Source: CAYNRA01 sp046296415
GTDB taxonomy: Bacteria > Bacteroidota > Bacteroidia > Cytophagales > Spirosomataceae
NCBI GenBank assembly: GCA_046296415.1
Contig: JBKBLN010000002.1
Span: 806,001 to 870,000, forward strand
Direction: 5' to 3'
Length of the DNA stretch: 64,000 nucleotides
Shown: positions 17,380 through 26,630 of the stretch, in pieces
Position numbering within the stretch: the first letter of the stretch is position 1
Layout: each line of letters begins with the position of its first letter
Notes under the pieces: generated by a model
What the model was told of the DNA's origin: nothing
Seen by the model: the letters and a program-made list of their open reading frames with translations, nothing else
Database searches by the model: none
Made by a program: the position numbers and the translations under genes

Positions 17380-18888
17380 ATGACCTATTTTCGACTTTTG
17401 ATCTTTGGTCTTCTTTCCTTAGGTTACCAGCTAGCCCAAGCCCAAGTAGAGGAGAATCTGCGACTCGAAATTCCACTCAACGACCTCATCGACCAACAAT
17501 TTGATGTATACCCCCTCGATACCGATGGTGTCTTATTAGTCAATGCTCGATCCGATTTATATGGTCGCTATAACTCATTGCAATATTCGAAAATGGATAC
17601 AGTCTTTCGGATGATCTGGAGCCGGCAATTCACACCTCCCGAAGAATTCGCACTTCAGAAAACCTGGAAGAACGATCAGTCCCTCTGGCAAATATACCGG
17701 AAAATTGATACCCAGGAATTGCTATTTCTCCAGCTGAATCTTAAAACGGGAGATATCATTTTCACGGAAGCTAAATTATTAACTCGAATGGATATCGATT
17801 TCTTTCGGGTGTTAGGAAACAAGGCCTTCATCAGTGGTATGTACAATGACCGGCCCGTTGTCGAAATGATTCAGCTATTTGATAAGAGTGCCAAGGTGCT
17901 GCCCGATTTATATGCCAATTATTTCCGAATCAATACCATAGAGGTGGACGAGGTCGATCAACTCGTCCATGTACTCGTTCGCGACGAGAAAAAATGTGTT
18001 TTCTATTTGAAATCCTACGATTATGAGGGGAAACTTGTCATCAATCGGACCATCGGGGAAACTCGGAAAATTCCCATCACTGGAAAACTTCTTTCTTTAC
18101 CCGATAACCGCCGGGTACTAGTAGGAAATTTTGCAGAAAGCTGCTCCAATTACAGTGTAGGTTTTTATATTCATGACCTTATTCAAGATAAAACCCAATT
18201 TATTGACTTCACTCAATTATCAAATTTCTTTAGTTACTTACCCGAAAAAAGACAAGAACGAATTAAATCCAGGCTCGAAAATAAAAAATCAAGGGGGGTA
18301 GAAGTGAAAATTAGGCATCGAATCCTGGTGCACGACATCGTTAAAAAAGGGAATGAATGGGTCTTAATAGCAGAAATTTACTATCCTGAATATAAATCCC
18401 CCACCAATGCCACAGGCAGCTACGTCCAAGTCTATCGAATAGGTCGCGAATACTTCAACAACTTTAAGTATTCCCACACTATCCTTTGCGGATTTGATGA
18501 ACAAGGTCGGCTTAAATGGAATAACAGTTTCCCTTTGAATAACTTAGAAAGCAACGAATTGTCCAAAAAAGTACAAGTTACAACCACCTCCCAAGAGGAA
18601 CTCCTCGTTGCCTACCCAAAGGATCGATTCATACGGATGATGCGACTCGAGGAGGACCATTCCTTTTCGGACCTGGAAGTTCAACAAGAACAACAAAATA
18701 CCAATAAAGGACGAATCGTCGATGAGTACCAATTGGATCTCACCTCTTGGTATGCCAATAATTTTATTACGCATGGAACGGTCTCCATTCGGAATTTGCA
18801 AACAATGGCGACCCGATCTTATTTTTACCTAAATCGCTTGACTTATCGGTCGATTCAGCCTGGCAAAAATGGGTTGATTCCCAATTAA
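17380..18888 (+). CDS. Secreted protein of unknown function
   Basis: 502 residues with a signal peptide (MTYFRLLIFGLLSLGYQLAQAQ). No family is recognised. The pattern is of short beta-strands with frequent aromatic residues and conserved-looking segments such as NDLIDQQFDVYPLDTDGVLLVNA, GNKAFISGMYNDRPVV, LLSLPDNRRVLVGNFAESCSN and WVLIAEIYYPEY. These suggest a beta-propeller or similar all-beta fold outside the cytoplasm. It ends on TAA 18886-18888, which shares a TTAA with the stop of the convergent gene at 18885. Confidence 0.7.
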   Translation: MTYFRLLIFGLLSLGYQLAQAQVEENLRLEIPLNDLIDQQFDVYPLDTDGVLLVNARSDLYGRYNSLQYSKMDTVFRMIWSRQFTPPEEFALQKTWKNDQSLWQIYRKIDTQELLFLQLNLKTGDIIFTEAKLLTRMDIDFFRVLGNKAFISGMYNDRPVVEMIQLFDKSAKVLPDLYANYFRINTIEVDEVDQLVHVLVRDEKKCVFYLKSYDYEGKLVINRTIGETRKIPITGKLLSLPDNRRVLVGNFAESCSNYSVGFYIHDLIQDKTQFIDFTQLSNFFSYLPEKRQERIKSRLENKKSRGVEVKIRHRILVHDIVKKGNEWVLIAEIYYPEYKSPTNATGSYVQVYRIGREYFNNFKYSHTILCGFDEQGRLKWNNSFPLNNLESNELSKKVQVTTTSQEELLVAYPKDRFIRMMRLEEDHSFSDLEVQQEQQNTNKGRIVDEYQLDLTSWYANNFITHGTVSIRNLQTMATRSYFYLNRLTYRSIQPGKNGLIPN

Positions 18889-19238
18889 GTACCCGAAGAC
18901 CAGACAGAAACCATGGCTGAGCCCATGTTATTTTGATGTTCTAGTGTCCAATTTCCGGTAAAGGAAGTCTCCAACCAAGAATTTCCAACTCGTCGGAAAA
19001 TGACCACTTGCAAGCCCATATTTTGCCAAAAGGATTCGACAACCTCAAAAACTGGCATATCCGCATGGAGGTAGACGTCCAGCGGCTCTTTTAGTCGACT
19101 CAATGCGAATAAAGGTTTTTCCAACCAGACAGTGGTTGCCTCTTGGCCTTGGCAATAGATCTCCAGCCGAAGAAACGGAAACTCCTCGGAGAAGCCTCGG
19201 ATCACCTCAAAAACCGTCATATTCGGGGAAACAATCAT
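18885..19238 (-). CDS. Small hypothetical protein with internal duplication
   Basis: 117 residues, no signal peptide. Two halves resemble each other: MTVFEVIRGFSEEFPFLRLEIY at the start and MPVFEVVESFWQNMGLQVVIF from about residue 59. The second half is followed by RRVGNSWLETSFTGNWTL and EHQNNMGS. A WTLxxQN-type ending is familiar to me from small Bacteroidota proteins of unknown role. The gene faces the end of the secreted protein and is divergent from the PAS kinase at 19385. Confidence 0.7.
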   Translation of the reverse strand: MIVSPNMTVFEVIRGFSEEFPFLRLEIYCQGQEATTVWLEKPLFALSRLKEPLDVYLHADMPVFEVVESFWQNMGLQVVIFRRVGNSWLETSFTGNWTLEHQNNMGSAMVSVWSSGT

Positions 19239-19384
19239 GATGCTACGTGGTAAAGTTGAACCATTTTACATCAACAAAATTGGACAATTGACGAACCTGA
19301 ACCTATGAGGGATATCAGTTTTAAAAAATAATTCCGAAATTGGGGAAGGGAATAGTAAATACCTGATTTATCTCATACTTTTTT

Positions 19385-20665
19385 ATGTCCGATCCCTCTA
19401 TTTTTCGAAATTCTCCATCCAACCCATGGAATACAACCGACCCTAATTCGGTAGCCGCATCGGATATGAACAACCAAGTTGAGGCAATTTTTACATTTGC
19501 CACCGAAGGCATTCTCATTACGAATGCACAAGGTCTTATATTACGTGTCAATCCCAGCATTGAACGGATGTTCGGGTATAAGTCAGAGGAGCTAGTTGGT
19601 AAGCCCATCGAGATCTTGATACCCACCCGTTTCCATGACCGCCACGTACATCACCGAAATAATTTCGCTCCACAGCCACGAGCAATGGGTCTAGGTTTTG
19701 ATTTGTATGCCATGCGTAAAGACCAATCCGAATTTCCGGTAGAGGTCTCGCTAAGTCCGTATGATTCCACACAAGGGAGGAATATCATCGCCTTTATAAT
19801 TGATATTACGATCCGAAAACAGGCCGAGTCTCAATTACTCACGTATAAATCCCAACTTGAAAAAGAAGTCGAGGAAAGGACATTGATTTTGAAAGAAGCC
19901 ATAAAAAAACTAGAGAATACCAAAAGCGAGCTGGATCAATCTTTAAAACGGGAGCGTGAGCTGAACACCATGAAGTCTAGGTTTATTTCCATTGCCTCCC
20001 ATGAATTTAGAACTCCTCTGGCTACTGTTTTATCGTCCTTGTCTTTGGTTGAAAAATATGCGGATTTACAACAGATCGAATCCCGTAATCGCCATATTCA
20101 GCGCATCAAATCGTCAATCAAACACCTGACCGAAATGTTGAATGACATGCTGGCTGTCAACAAAGTAGAGGAAGGTAAAGTGGTATTGCAAGTGTACTCC
20201 TTTCCTTTCCTTCATTTTCTGGAGGAAATTCAAGCCGATTTGGTTGGCATTCTAAAGAAAGGGCAAGTCATTCACACCGAATTTTTATTTCCGCCACAAG
20301 CTCATATTCTGTCGGACCCTAAAATACTTCGTCCCATCCTTATGAACTTGCTTGGCAATGCCATTAAGTTTTCATCTGAAAACCAATCCATTCGGTTTCG
20401 TGTGGCACAAGAAAATGACCAATGGACAATTGCCGTACAAGACCAAGGCATTGGGATTCCGAAAGAAGATCAATCGGAGATCTTCAATCGATTTTATCGA
20501 TCCAGCAATGCCTCCAATATTCAAGGAACTGGCCTAGGCTTAAATATCGTGTTTCAATATGTTCAACTTTTAGGTGGCAGCATTCGATTCGAAAGCCAAG
20601 AAAATGCTGGCACCACATTTTATATTCAAATACCATCCTCCCATGAAAAAAATATTGCTCATTGA
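19385..20665 (+). CDS. PAS-domain sensor histidine kinase
   Basis: 426 residues, no membrane span, so cytoplasmic sensing is likely. A PAS domain covers about 30-145 (EGILITNAQGLILRVN, MFGYKSEELVG). A coiled coil runs 150-197. HisKA follows with phospho-acceptor His206 in SIASHEFRTP, then HATPase_c with NLLGNAIKFS, DQGIGIPKED and GTGLGLN. It overlaps the response regulator by 23 bases and should phosphorylate it. The signal sensed (ligand, redox or light through PAS) is not evident. Confidence 0.92.
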   Translation: MSDPSIFRNSPSNPWNTTDPNSVAASDMNNQVEAIFTFATEGILITNAQGLILRVNPSIERMFGYKSEELVGKPIEILIPTRFHDRHVHHRNNFAPQPRAMGLGFDLYAMRKDQSEFPVEVSLSPYDSTQGRNIIAFIIDITIRKQAESQLLTYKSQLEKEVEERTLILKEAIKKLENTKSELDQSLKRERELNTMKSRFISIASHEFRTPLATVLSSLSLVEKYADLQQIESRNRHIQRIKSSIKHLTEMLNDMLAVNKVEEGKVVLQVYSFPFLHFLEEIQADLVGILKKGQVIHTEFLFPPQAHILSDPKILRPILMNLLGNAIKFSSENQSIRFRVAQENDQWTIAVQDQGIGIPKEDQSEIFNRFYRSSNASNIQGTGLGLNIVFQYVQLLGGSIRFESQENAGTTFYIQIPSSHEKNIAH

Positions 20666-21704
20666 AGATAACCCTGAGATTAGGGAAAATACCAGCGAGA
20701 TTCTCATGCTCGATGGGTATGACGTCCAGGTTGCAGAAAATGGCAAAGAAGGCGTAACGATGGCACTCGCCGAAAAACCTGACTTGATTATTTGTGATAT
20801 CATGATGCCCGTTTTGGATGGATATGGTGTCTTGCATCTCCTAAATAAAAATCCCGAAACCGCCGATATTCCGTTCATTTTCTTGACGGCTAAAGCAGAA
20901 CGAGCAGATTTCCGCAAGGGCATGGACATGGGGGCTGATGATTACATTACCAAACCTTTTGACGACATGGAACTGTTGGCGGCTGTCGAAAGTCGGCTTC
21001 GGAAGGTCAAGGTACTTCATCAGAAATACCAAAGGACTTTAGAGGGATTGGATAGCATGGTTCGGGATGCAGGTGGCGACTCAGAGCTTCGCCTTCTGCA
21101 TGAAAAACGAGAAATCAGAACCATCAAAAAGAAGTCCGAAATCTACCGTCAAGGAAGTTTTCCGCTTTACTTATTTTTCATCATCAGGGGGAAAGTCAAG
21201 ACTTATAAAACCAATGATGATGGAAAGGAGCTAATTACCCAGTTGTACCAAGCCGGAGATTATTTTGGACACGTCCATCTCTTACAAGAAACACCCTATT
21301 TGGATAGTGCCGCCGCTTTGGAAGAAACTGAAATATGCCTTATTCCCAAGGATGACTTCTTTTCTTTACTCTTCCGAAACCGCCAAGTCGCTAAAAAATT
21401 CATCCAAATGTTGTCGGCTGAGATTGATACCACGGAGAATCAGCTTGTGCAACTTGCCTACAACTCGGTTCGAAAACGCATGGCCGAAGCGCTATTACGG
21501 TATTTTTCGCATACGCAGTTATCGGAAAAAGACAAAAAAGAGGGAATCCGTGTTGGCCGCGAGGACCTAGCGAATTTAGCCGGTACGTCTTTGGAAACCG
21601 CCATTCGAACCCTTTCTGATTTCAAAGATGAACAACTCATCGACATCACATCAGGGAGAATCCGTATCATTTCCGAGGAGGGTTTGAAACGACTCAGAAA
21701 TTAA
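20643..21704 (+). CDS. Response regulator with cyclic-nucleotide fold and Crp-type HTH
   Basis: 353 residues from ATG 20643, inside the end of the kinase gene; a GTG start further upstream is rejected. A receiver domain (1-120) has Asp52 in CDIMMP and Lys in TKPFDD. A cyclic nucleotide-binding fold covers about 160-265, and a Crp-type HTH lies at the end (GREDLANLAGTSLETAIRTLSDFK). It lacks the Arg-rich phosphate loop of true cAMP sensors, so phosphorylation probably replaces ligand control. It is cotranscribed with its kinase. Confidence 0.92.
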   Translation: MKKILLIEDNPEIRENTSEILMLDGYDVQVAENGKEGVTMALAEKPDLIICDIMMPVLDGYGVLHLLNKNPETADIPFIFLTAKAERADFRKGMDMGADDYITKPFDDMELLAAVESRLRKVKVLHQKYQRTLEGLDSMVRDAGGDSELRLLHEKREIRTIKKKSEIYRQGSFPLYLFFIIRGKVKTYKTNDDGKELITQLYQAGDYFGHVHLLQETPYLDSAAALEETEICLIPKDDFFSLLFRNRQVAKKFIQMLSAEIDTTENQLVQLAYNSVRKRMAEALLRYFSHTQLSEKDKKEGIRVGREDLANLAGTSLETAIRTLSDFKDEQLIDITSGRIRIISEEGLKRLRN

Positions 21705-21920
21705 ATCAGGATGCGATGCTTTGGCTATTGGTGTTTTTTAATAATTTACTAATGTGTATGGATCGATCAAATCTTGCCTGATCCGACGTTACTCTTATAT
21801 GACGTCTATCCTGGAATGAACATTCAATAAAGCACACATCCTATAGGTCAGATTTTTTTCGGCCCAGCTGCAGGTTTACCCGTCAGCTAAGTCACGCACC
21901 CAGTTGGTATCAAGAACGAC
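21705..21920. other. Spacer before the heptamer repeat
   Basis: No intact gene. It contains runs of C/T and a possible fragment of a PIN-domain gene on the minus strand, listed separately. Confidence 0.4.
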
Positions 21921-21923
21921 CAT
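21876..21923 (-). pseudogene. Possible start of a PIN-domain (VapC-like) toxin gene
   Basis: On the minus strand an ATG at 21923 encodes MVVLDTNWVRDLADG and then stops. The VVLDTN start with its acidic Asp is the hallmark of PIN-domain ribonucleases such as VapC. Only 15 codons remain; a neighbouring frame continues GKPAAGPKKI before stopping. The ATG lies inside the first CATAATT unit, so the repeat has replaced whatever stood upstream. It may be chance. Confidence 0.3.
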
Positions 21924-22011
21924 AATTCATAATTCATAATTCATAATTCATAATTCATAATTCATAATTCATAATTCATAATTCATAATTCATAATTCAT
22001 AATTCATAATT
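21921..22011. repeat. 13 perfect tandem copies of CATAATT
   Basis: Ninety-one bases consisting of exactly thirteen heptamers, ending 13 bases before the ATG at 22025. Such uninterrupted short repeats change copy number by strand slippage. Placed in the promoter/leader of the sugar isomerase-like gene, this one could vary its expression. Confidence 0.97.
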
Positions 22012-22024
22012 CAACCCTATTCAA

Positions 22025-22975
22025 ATGAACCGTCGCTTTTTCCTACAAAAATCAGGTATGTTGGTTGCCTCTCCGTTGGCCTTATCCTATTTGGCATCGT
22101 GTCAATCCAACAATAATTCCAGCCAGAATTCGGAGGGACCATCGGCTCTTCTAGGGGATTTTGGTATTCAGCTTTGGACTGTCAAGGAAGAAATGGCCAA
22201 AGATCCCAAAGGTACCCTCAAAGCATTAGCTAGTTATGGATACAAACAAATTGAAAGTTTTCAGGGAGCGGAAGGAATCTTTTGGGGAATGACACCCGCC
22301 GACTTCAAATCGTTCACCTCAGACCTTGGCCTTCAGGTGATCAGTTCACACACAGATCCTGAATTTGCGTTGAAACCTGAGAAACTAGATGCTTTTAAGA
22401 AATTAGTGGAAGAAGCTCAAATGGTAGGACTTTCCCATGTCATCAATCCTTATTTAGGCTTTTTAAAAACCCTGGATGACTTTAAAAAAGCAACTGAACA
22501 ATTCAATGTTTTAGGCGAAATTGCCCAGAAAGCCGGCTTGAAATATGGTTATCATAATCATCATTATTCGTTCATGAAAATAGAGAACGAATATCCTCAA
22601 GATATCATGATGAAAGGAACCGATGCCGACAAAGTGGATTTTGAAATGGATTTATATTGGGTGATAGCCGCCCAGCAAGACCCAACGGAATGGATGGCAA
22701 AATATCCAGGTCGTTTCAAATTGCTCCATTTGAAAGATATGTACAAGTCGGATAAAATTGAGGAGATAAAGAAAACCGAGGACATCAACCCCGCTTTTCC
22801 CTTAAACGCTTCCTGCTTACTCGGAACCGGACAATTGGATTTCCCCAAACTAATCCAAGCTGGAAAGACACATGGTGCAGACCGTTTTATCATGGAGCAA
22901 GAACGTTTTGATGGAACCACACTCCTTCAAGCCGCTGAAAAAAATGCGCAGTACCTAAAGGCATTGACTGCCTAA
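22025..22975 (+). CDS. Sugar phosphate isomerase/epimerase-like lipoprotein
   Basis: 316 residues. The start shows both a twin-arginine-like motif (NRRFFLQKSG) and a lipobox (LSYLASC, Cys26), so it is probably exported folded and lipidated. The body is a xylose isomerase-like TIM barrel: DFGIQLWTVKEEM, SYGYKQIESFQGAEG, ISSHTDPEF, YGYHNHHYSF, DFEMDLYWV and KLLHLKDM. A metal site of His and Glu/Asp is visible. Such exported members are common in Bacteroidota, with unknown sugars or inositols as substrates. The symporter gene follows 3 bases later, suggesting coupled processing and uptake. Expression may depend on the heptamer repeat. Confidence 0.87.
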   Translation: MNRRFFLQKSGMLVASPLALSYLASCQSNNNSSQNSEGPSALLGDFGIQLWTVKEEMAKDPKGTLKALASYGYKQIESFQGAEGIFWGMTPADFKSFTSDLGLQVISSHTDPEFALKPEKLDAFKKLVEEAQMVGLSHVINPYLGFLKTLDDFKKATEQFNVLGEIAQKAGLKYGYHNHHYSFMKIENEYPQDIMMKGTDADKVDFEMDLYWVIAAQQDPTEWMAKYPGRFKLLHLKDMYKSDKIEEIKKTEDINPAFPLNASCLLGTGQLDFPKLIQAGKTHGADRFIMEQERFDGTTLLQAAEKNAQYLKALTA

Positions 22976-22978
22976 CGT

Positions 22979-24199
22979 ATGAAAAAGATTCTTCAAAATT
23001 TAACTTTTTGGGTAATATTGGCCATTTCTTCGGGTGCTTTACTTGGGCACTTTGCACCCGAGATGGCTCAAGCGTGTCGTCCCTTGGGTACCTATTTCAT
23101 CGAACTGGTCAAACTGTTTATCAATCCCATCATTTTCTTGACGATTTCACTGGGCATTTCCGGCATGGGTGATCTCAAAAAAGTAGGCCGCGTGGGAGGC
23201 ATCGCGTTGTTGTATTTTGAAATCGTCACAACTTTCGCACTCGTGGTTGGTTTGGTAATTGCCTATGTTTTCAAGCCCGGGGCTGGTGTCATGGCCACTC
23301 AAGAAGCAGACGGCCAAGCAATTGACGGTTTCAAACAAGGAGCCGCTGAGTTCTCCTGGACCCAGTTTTTCTTGGACAATACGACCATTCAGGTACTCGT
23401 ATTTTCCATACTTTTTGGGATCATCCTCTCGAAACTCAAAGCAAAAATACAGGTGATTAACGGACTATCCTGGGCATCAAAATGGGTCTTTCGAGCCTTG
23501 CATTGGGTGATGTACCTTGCCCCTTTTGGAGCTTTTGGGGGTATGGCGTACACCATCGGGAAGTATGGACTAGCAACGTTAATTCCATTAGCCAAACTCA
23601 TGGCTACTGTCTATGCGACGATGGCTGTATTTATCTTGGTGGTCTTGAACCTTATTTTACGCCGATTTGGTATCCGAATCGGCGATTTCCTACGGTACAT
23701 CAAAGAAGAATTATTAATTGTCCTAGGAACTTCCTCTTCCGAAGCCGGTTTGCCTTCATTAATGGCTAAACTGGAGCGTATGGGGTGTTCGAAACCCGTT
23801 GTGGGCTTGGTAGTGCCGGCAGGGTATTCGTTCAATCTTGATGGAACCACCATTTATTTATCCATGGCCACGGTGTTTTTAGCCCAAGTTTATGGAGTTG
23901 AGTTGGGACTTGAGCAATTACTAACCGTCATTGGTATTTTAATGATCACGTCCAAAGGGGCTGCCGGCGTGACAGGTAGTGGTTTTGTGGTATTGGCCTC
24001 GACCCTGACCGCCCTGGAGGTCATCCCAATAGAGGGGTTGGCACTTTTGCTGGGCGTGGATCGATTTATGAGCGAAGCCCGTGCTATCACCAATTTTATC
24101 GGAAATGGCGTCGCCACAGTTTGGATCGCTTGTTTTGAAAAAGAATTCGACTACGAAGTTTGGAACGAGTTAAAAAGTCACACCCAATCTCCAAAATAG
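22979..24199 (+). CDS. Dicarboxylate/amino acid:cation symporter (DAACS family)
   Basis: 406 residues with eight spans and two re-entrant loops. Family motifs are present: the serine-rich hairpin TSSSEAGLPSLM, the substrate loop GYSFNLDGTTIY, TSKGAAGVTGSGF, and the last helix DRFMSEARAITNFIGNGVATV. It imports glutamate, aspartate or C4-dicarboxylates with Na+ or H+. The gene follows the isomerase-like lipoprotein with a 3-base gap. It precedes malic enzyme, which oxidises the imported malate, though that gene has its own promoter. Confidence 0.94.
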   Translation: MKKILQNLTFWVILAISSGALLGHFAPEMAQACRPLGTYFIELVKLFINPIIFLTISLGISGMGDLKKVGRVGGIALLYFEIVTTFALVVGLVIAYVFKPGAGVMATQEADGQAIDGFKQGAAEFSWTQFFLDNTTIQVLVFSILFGIILSKLKAKIQVINGLSWASKWVFRALHWVMYLAPFGAFGGMAYTIGKYGLATLIPLAKLMATVYATMAVFILVVLNLILRRFGIRIGDFLRYIKEELLIVLGTSSSEAGLPSLMAKLERMGCSKPVVGLVVPAGYSFNLDGTTIYLSMATVFLAQVYGVELGLEQLLTVIGILMITSKGAAGVTGSGFVVLASTLTALEVIPIEGLALLLGVDRFMSEARAITNFIGNGVATVWIACFEKEFDYEVWNELKSHTQSPK

Positions 24200-24218
24200 C
24201 GTATTCTCCTTAAAATCA

Positions 24219-24249
24219 TTGTAACCTGTACGTTTTGTGGTTACCTTCG
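24219..24249 (+). promoter_or_regulatory. Promoter of malic enzyme gene
   Basis: TTG at 24219-24221, a 20-base spacer and TACCTTCG at 24242-24249 match the Bacteroidota sigma-A pattern with one deviation. It lies 26 bases before ATG 24276 and overlaps the rejected GTG start at 24237, which supports the shorter protein. Confidence 0.6.
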
Positions 24250-24275
24250 TACCGCAAAACTTCATCTCTTGCTTT

Positions 24276-26570
24276 ATGAGTAAAAACAAAACTTTACGCG
24301 AAGAAGCCCTTCATTATCATGCAAAAGGAAGGCCGGGTAAAATTGAGGTCATCCCGTCAAAAGAATATGCCAACCAACGCGATTTATCACTCGCCTATTC
24401 TCCTGGTGTAGCAGAGCCTTGTTTAGCTATTCAAGAAAACCCAGAGGATGTTTACAAATATACAGCAAAAGGAAACCTAGTGGCTGTTATATCCAATGGT
24501 ACAGCCGTGCTAGGGCTGGGTGACATTGGCCCTGCAGCCGGAAAGCCCGTGATGGAGGGAAAAGGTTTACTTTTTAAAATCTACGCCGATATCGATTGTT
24601 TTGATATTGAATTAGATACCAAAGACGTTGATGAATTTGTTCGGACCGTCAAGATTTTGGAGCCTACGTTTGGAGGCGTCAATTTGGAGGATATTTCCGC
24701 TCCAGAATGTTTTGAGATCGAAGAGCGTCTTAAAAAGGAACTGAACATCCCCGTCATGCACGATGACCAGCATGGTACCGCCATTATCTCCGCCGCTGCG
24801 TTGTTGAATGCAATTGAACTCGTGGAAAAGGATATAGCCAACATCCGAATCATCATCAATGGTGCCGGTGCATCCGCCATATCGTGTACCCGTCTTTATC
24901 ACTCTTTGGGTGCACAAAAGAAAAACATCTTTATGTTTGACTCCAAGGGGCTCATTCATCCTTCACGCACTAACCTAGATGGCAAGAAAAGCGAATTTGC
25001 CAACGACCACCTCCCTGCCGAGACAACCTTGGCCGAGGCACTTGTAGGGGCAGATGTCTTCATTGGTCTTTCCAAAGGGAATATTCTCAGCCAAGATATG
25101 GTCAAATCCATGGCAAAAGATTGCATTGTTTTTGCTATGGCCAACCCCACCCCCGAAATCTCCTACGAAGAAGCCGTAGCCGCTCGGGAGGACATCATCA
25201 TGGCGACAGGGCGCTCAGACTATCCAAATCAGGTAAATAATGTTCTAGGATTTCCCTATATTTTTAGAGGAGCCTTGGATGTCCGGTCCAAAGTTATCAA
25301 TGAGGAAATGAAATTAGGAGCCGTCCGAGCCCTAGCAGATTTAGCGAAAAAACCCGTACCGGACATCGTGAACCTAGCCTATGGAGAAGCCAATCTCGTG
25401 TATGGTCGAAATTATATCATTCCAAAACCGGTAGACCCTCGGCTTCTCACCACAGTGGCACCGGCTGTAGCCCGTGCTGCCATGGAAACAGGTGTCGCCA
25501 AGTCGCCTATTACCGATTGGGATGCCTACGAACAGCAACTTTCCAAACGTCTTGGCCTAGATAATACCCTAACCCGGGTGGTAATCACCAAAGCCAAGAA
25601 AAATCCAAAACGGGTCGTTTTTGCCGACGCAGAAAATGTCTCCGTGTTGAAGGCCGCACAGCTCGTTATCGAAGAAGGCATCGCATTCCCAATTTTACTT
25701 GGAAACAAAGCAAAGATTCAAGCGCTTTTACTCGAAAACCGCATCGAGTTACCGGAGGATATATTGGTTATTGATCCCATGAATCCGGCCAATCCAGAAG
25801 AAGAAAATCGCTTGCATGAATACGGAAATCTTTTCTTTGATAAACGGAAACGAAAAGGATTTACCCTTCCCGAAGCTCATGACATCATGCGCCGACGCAA
25901 TTATTATGGCTCTATGATGATTGAAACCGGTCTGGCAGATGCCATGATCGGGGGATTGACGCGCTCGTACCCCGATACCATCCGGCCTGCCCTCCAAATC
26001 ATTGGTCGACAAGAGGGCATTAAAAAGGTATCCGGAATGTACATGCTCATGAGTCGTTTCGGCCCCTTATTTCTAGCCGACACCACCATTAATTTTGATC
26101 CGACGGTTGAAGAACTTGTCGAAATCACCGAGCTAGCCGCAAAAGAGGTAGAGAAATTCAATATCAAACCTCGAATCGCCATGCTGACATACTCCAACTT
26201 TGGGTCCGTTCCTGATGGCCCCGCAGCGATCAAAATGCGGAAGGCTGTCGAGATCCTGAAACAAAAACACCCAAATATGGTGGTTGATGGCGAAATGCAA
26301 GCACACTTGGCTTTCGACAACGAGTTGCTCAAGCAAAACCATCCGTTCTCTGATCTCGTAGATGGACGAGCAAATACCCTAATTTTCCCCAATCTTTCCT
26401 CTTCTAACATTGCGTATAACCTTGTGAAAGAGGTAGCCGGAATCGAGAAGATTGGACCGATCGTCATGGGCTTGAAAAAACCCGTTCACGTTCTTCAATT
26501 GGGTGCATCTGTTCGTGAAATCGTCGATATGGTCGCCATTGCGGTTGCAGACGCACAAAGCAATCAATAA
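24276..26570 (+). CDS. maeB: NADP-dependent malic enzyme with phosphotransacetylase-like domain
   Basis: 764 residues. The N-terminal 430 form malic enzyme (YSPGVAEPC, VMEGKGLLFK, MHDDQHGTAI, NAD(P)-binding NGAGASAIS and FAMANPTPEIS). The C-terminal 330 form a phosphate acetyltransferase-like domain (RVVFADAENVSVLKAAQ, MIETGLADAMIGGLTRSYPDT, GEMQAHLAFD). This fusion is the MaeB type; the PTA-like part is usually regulatory, responding to acetyl-CoA, and not catalytic. It converts malate to pyruvate plus CO2 and NADPH in the cytoplasm. It ends at a strong terminator. Confidence 0.96.
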   Translation: MSKNKTLREEALHYHAKGRPGKIEVIPSKEYANQRDLSLAYSPGVAEPCLAIQENPEDVYKYTAKGNLVAVISNGTAVLGLGDIGPAAGKPVMEGKGLLFKIYADIDCFDIELDTKDVDEFVRTVKILEPTFGGVNLEDISAPECFEIEERLKKELNIPVMHDDQHGTAIISAAALLNAIELVEKDIANIRIIINGAGASAISCTRLYHSLGAQKKNIFMFDSKGLIHPSRTNLDGKKSEFANDHLPAETTLAEALVGADVFIGLSKGNILSQDMVKSMAKDCIVFAMANPTPEISYEEAVAAREDIIMATGRSDYPNQVNNVLGFPYIFRGALDVRSKVINEEMKLGAVRALADLAKKPVPDIVNLAYGEANLVYGRNYIIPKPVDPRLLTTVAPAVARAAMETGVAKSPITDWDAYEQQLSKRLGLDNTLTRVVITKAKKNPKRVVFADAENVSVLKAAQLVIEEGIAFPILLGNKAKIQALLLENRIELPEDILVIDPMNPANPEEENRLHEYGNLFFDKRKRKGFTLPEAHDIMRRRNYYGSMMIETGLADAMIGGLTRSYPDTIRPALQIIGRQEGIKKVSGMYMLMSRFGPLFLADTTINFDPTVEELVEITELAAKEVEKFNIKPRIAMLTYSNFGSVPDGPAAIKMRKAVEILKQKHPNMVVDGEMQAHLAFDNELLKQNHPFSDLVDGRANTLIFPNLSSSNIAYNLVKEVAGIEKIGPIVMGLKKPVHVLQLGASVREIVDMVAIAVADAQSNQ

Positions 26571-26587
26571 AATACACGTCAATTTAA

Positions 26588-26617
26588 AAAAGCCACGTTT
26601 TGTCAAACGTGGCTTTT
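26588..26617 (+). terminator. Rho-independent terminator after malic enzyme
   Basis: A perfect 13-base stem (AAAAGCCACGTTT with AAACGTGGCTTTT) around TGTC. The arms provide the T-run on either strand, but only the plus strand has a gene ending here. Confidence 0.88.
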
Positions 26618-26630
26618 CGTTCATATTAAT

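Noticed and set aside
21921..22011. CATAATT array as a CRISPR
   Set aside because: Repeats are 7 bases and directly joined, with no spacers and no cas genes.
25904..26467. 187-codon open frame on the minus strand inside malic enzyme
   Set aside because: Lies wholly within the conserved PTA-like domain of maeB; the peptide is Ser/Arg-rich and resembles no family, the usual mirror of a coding strand.
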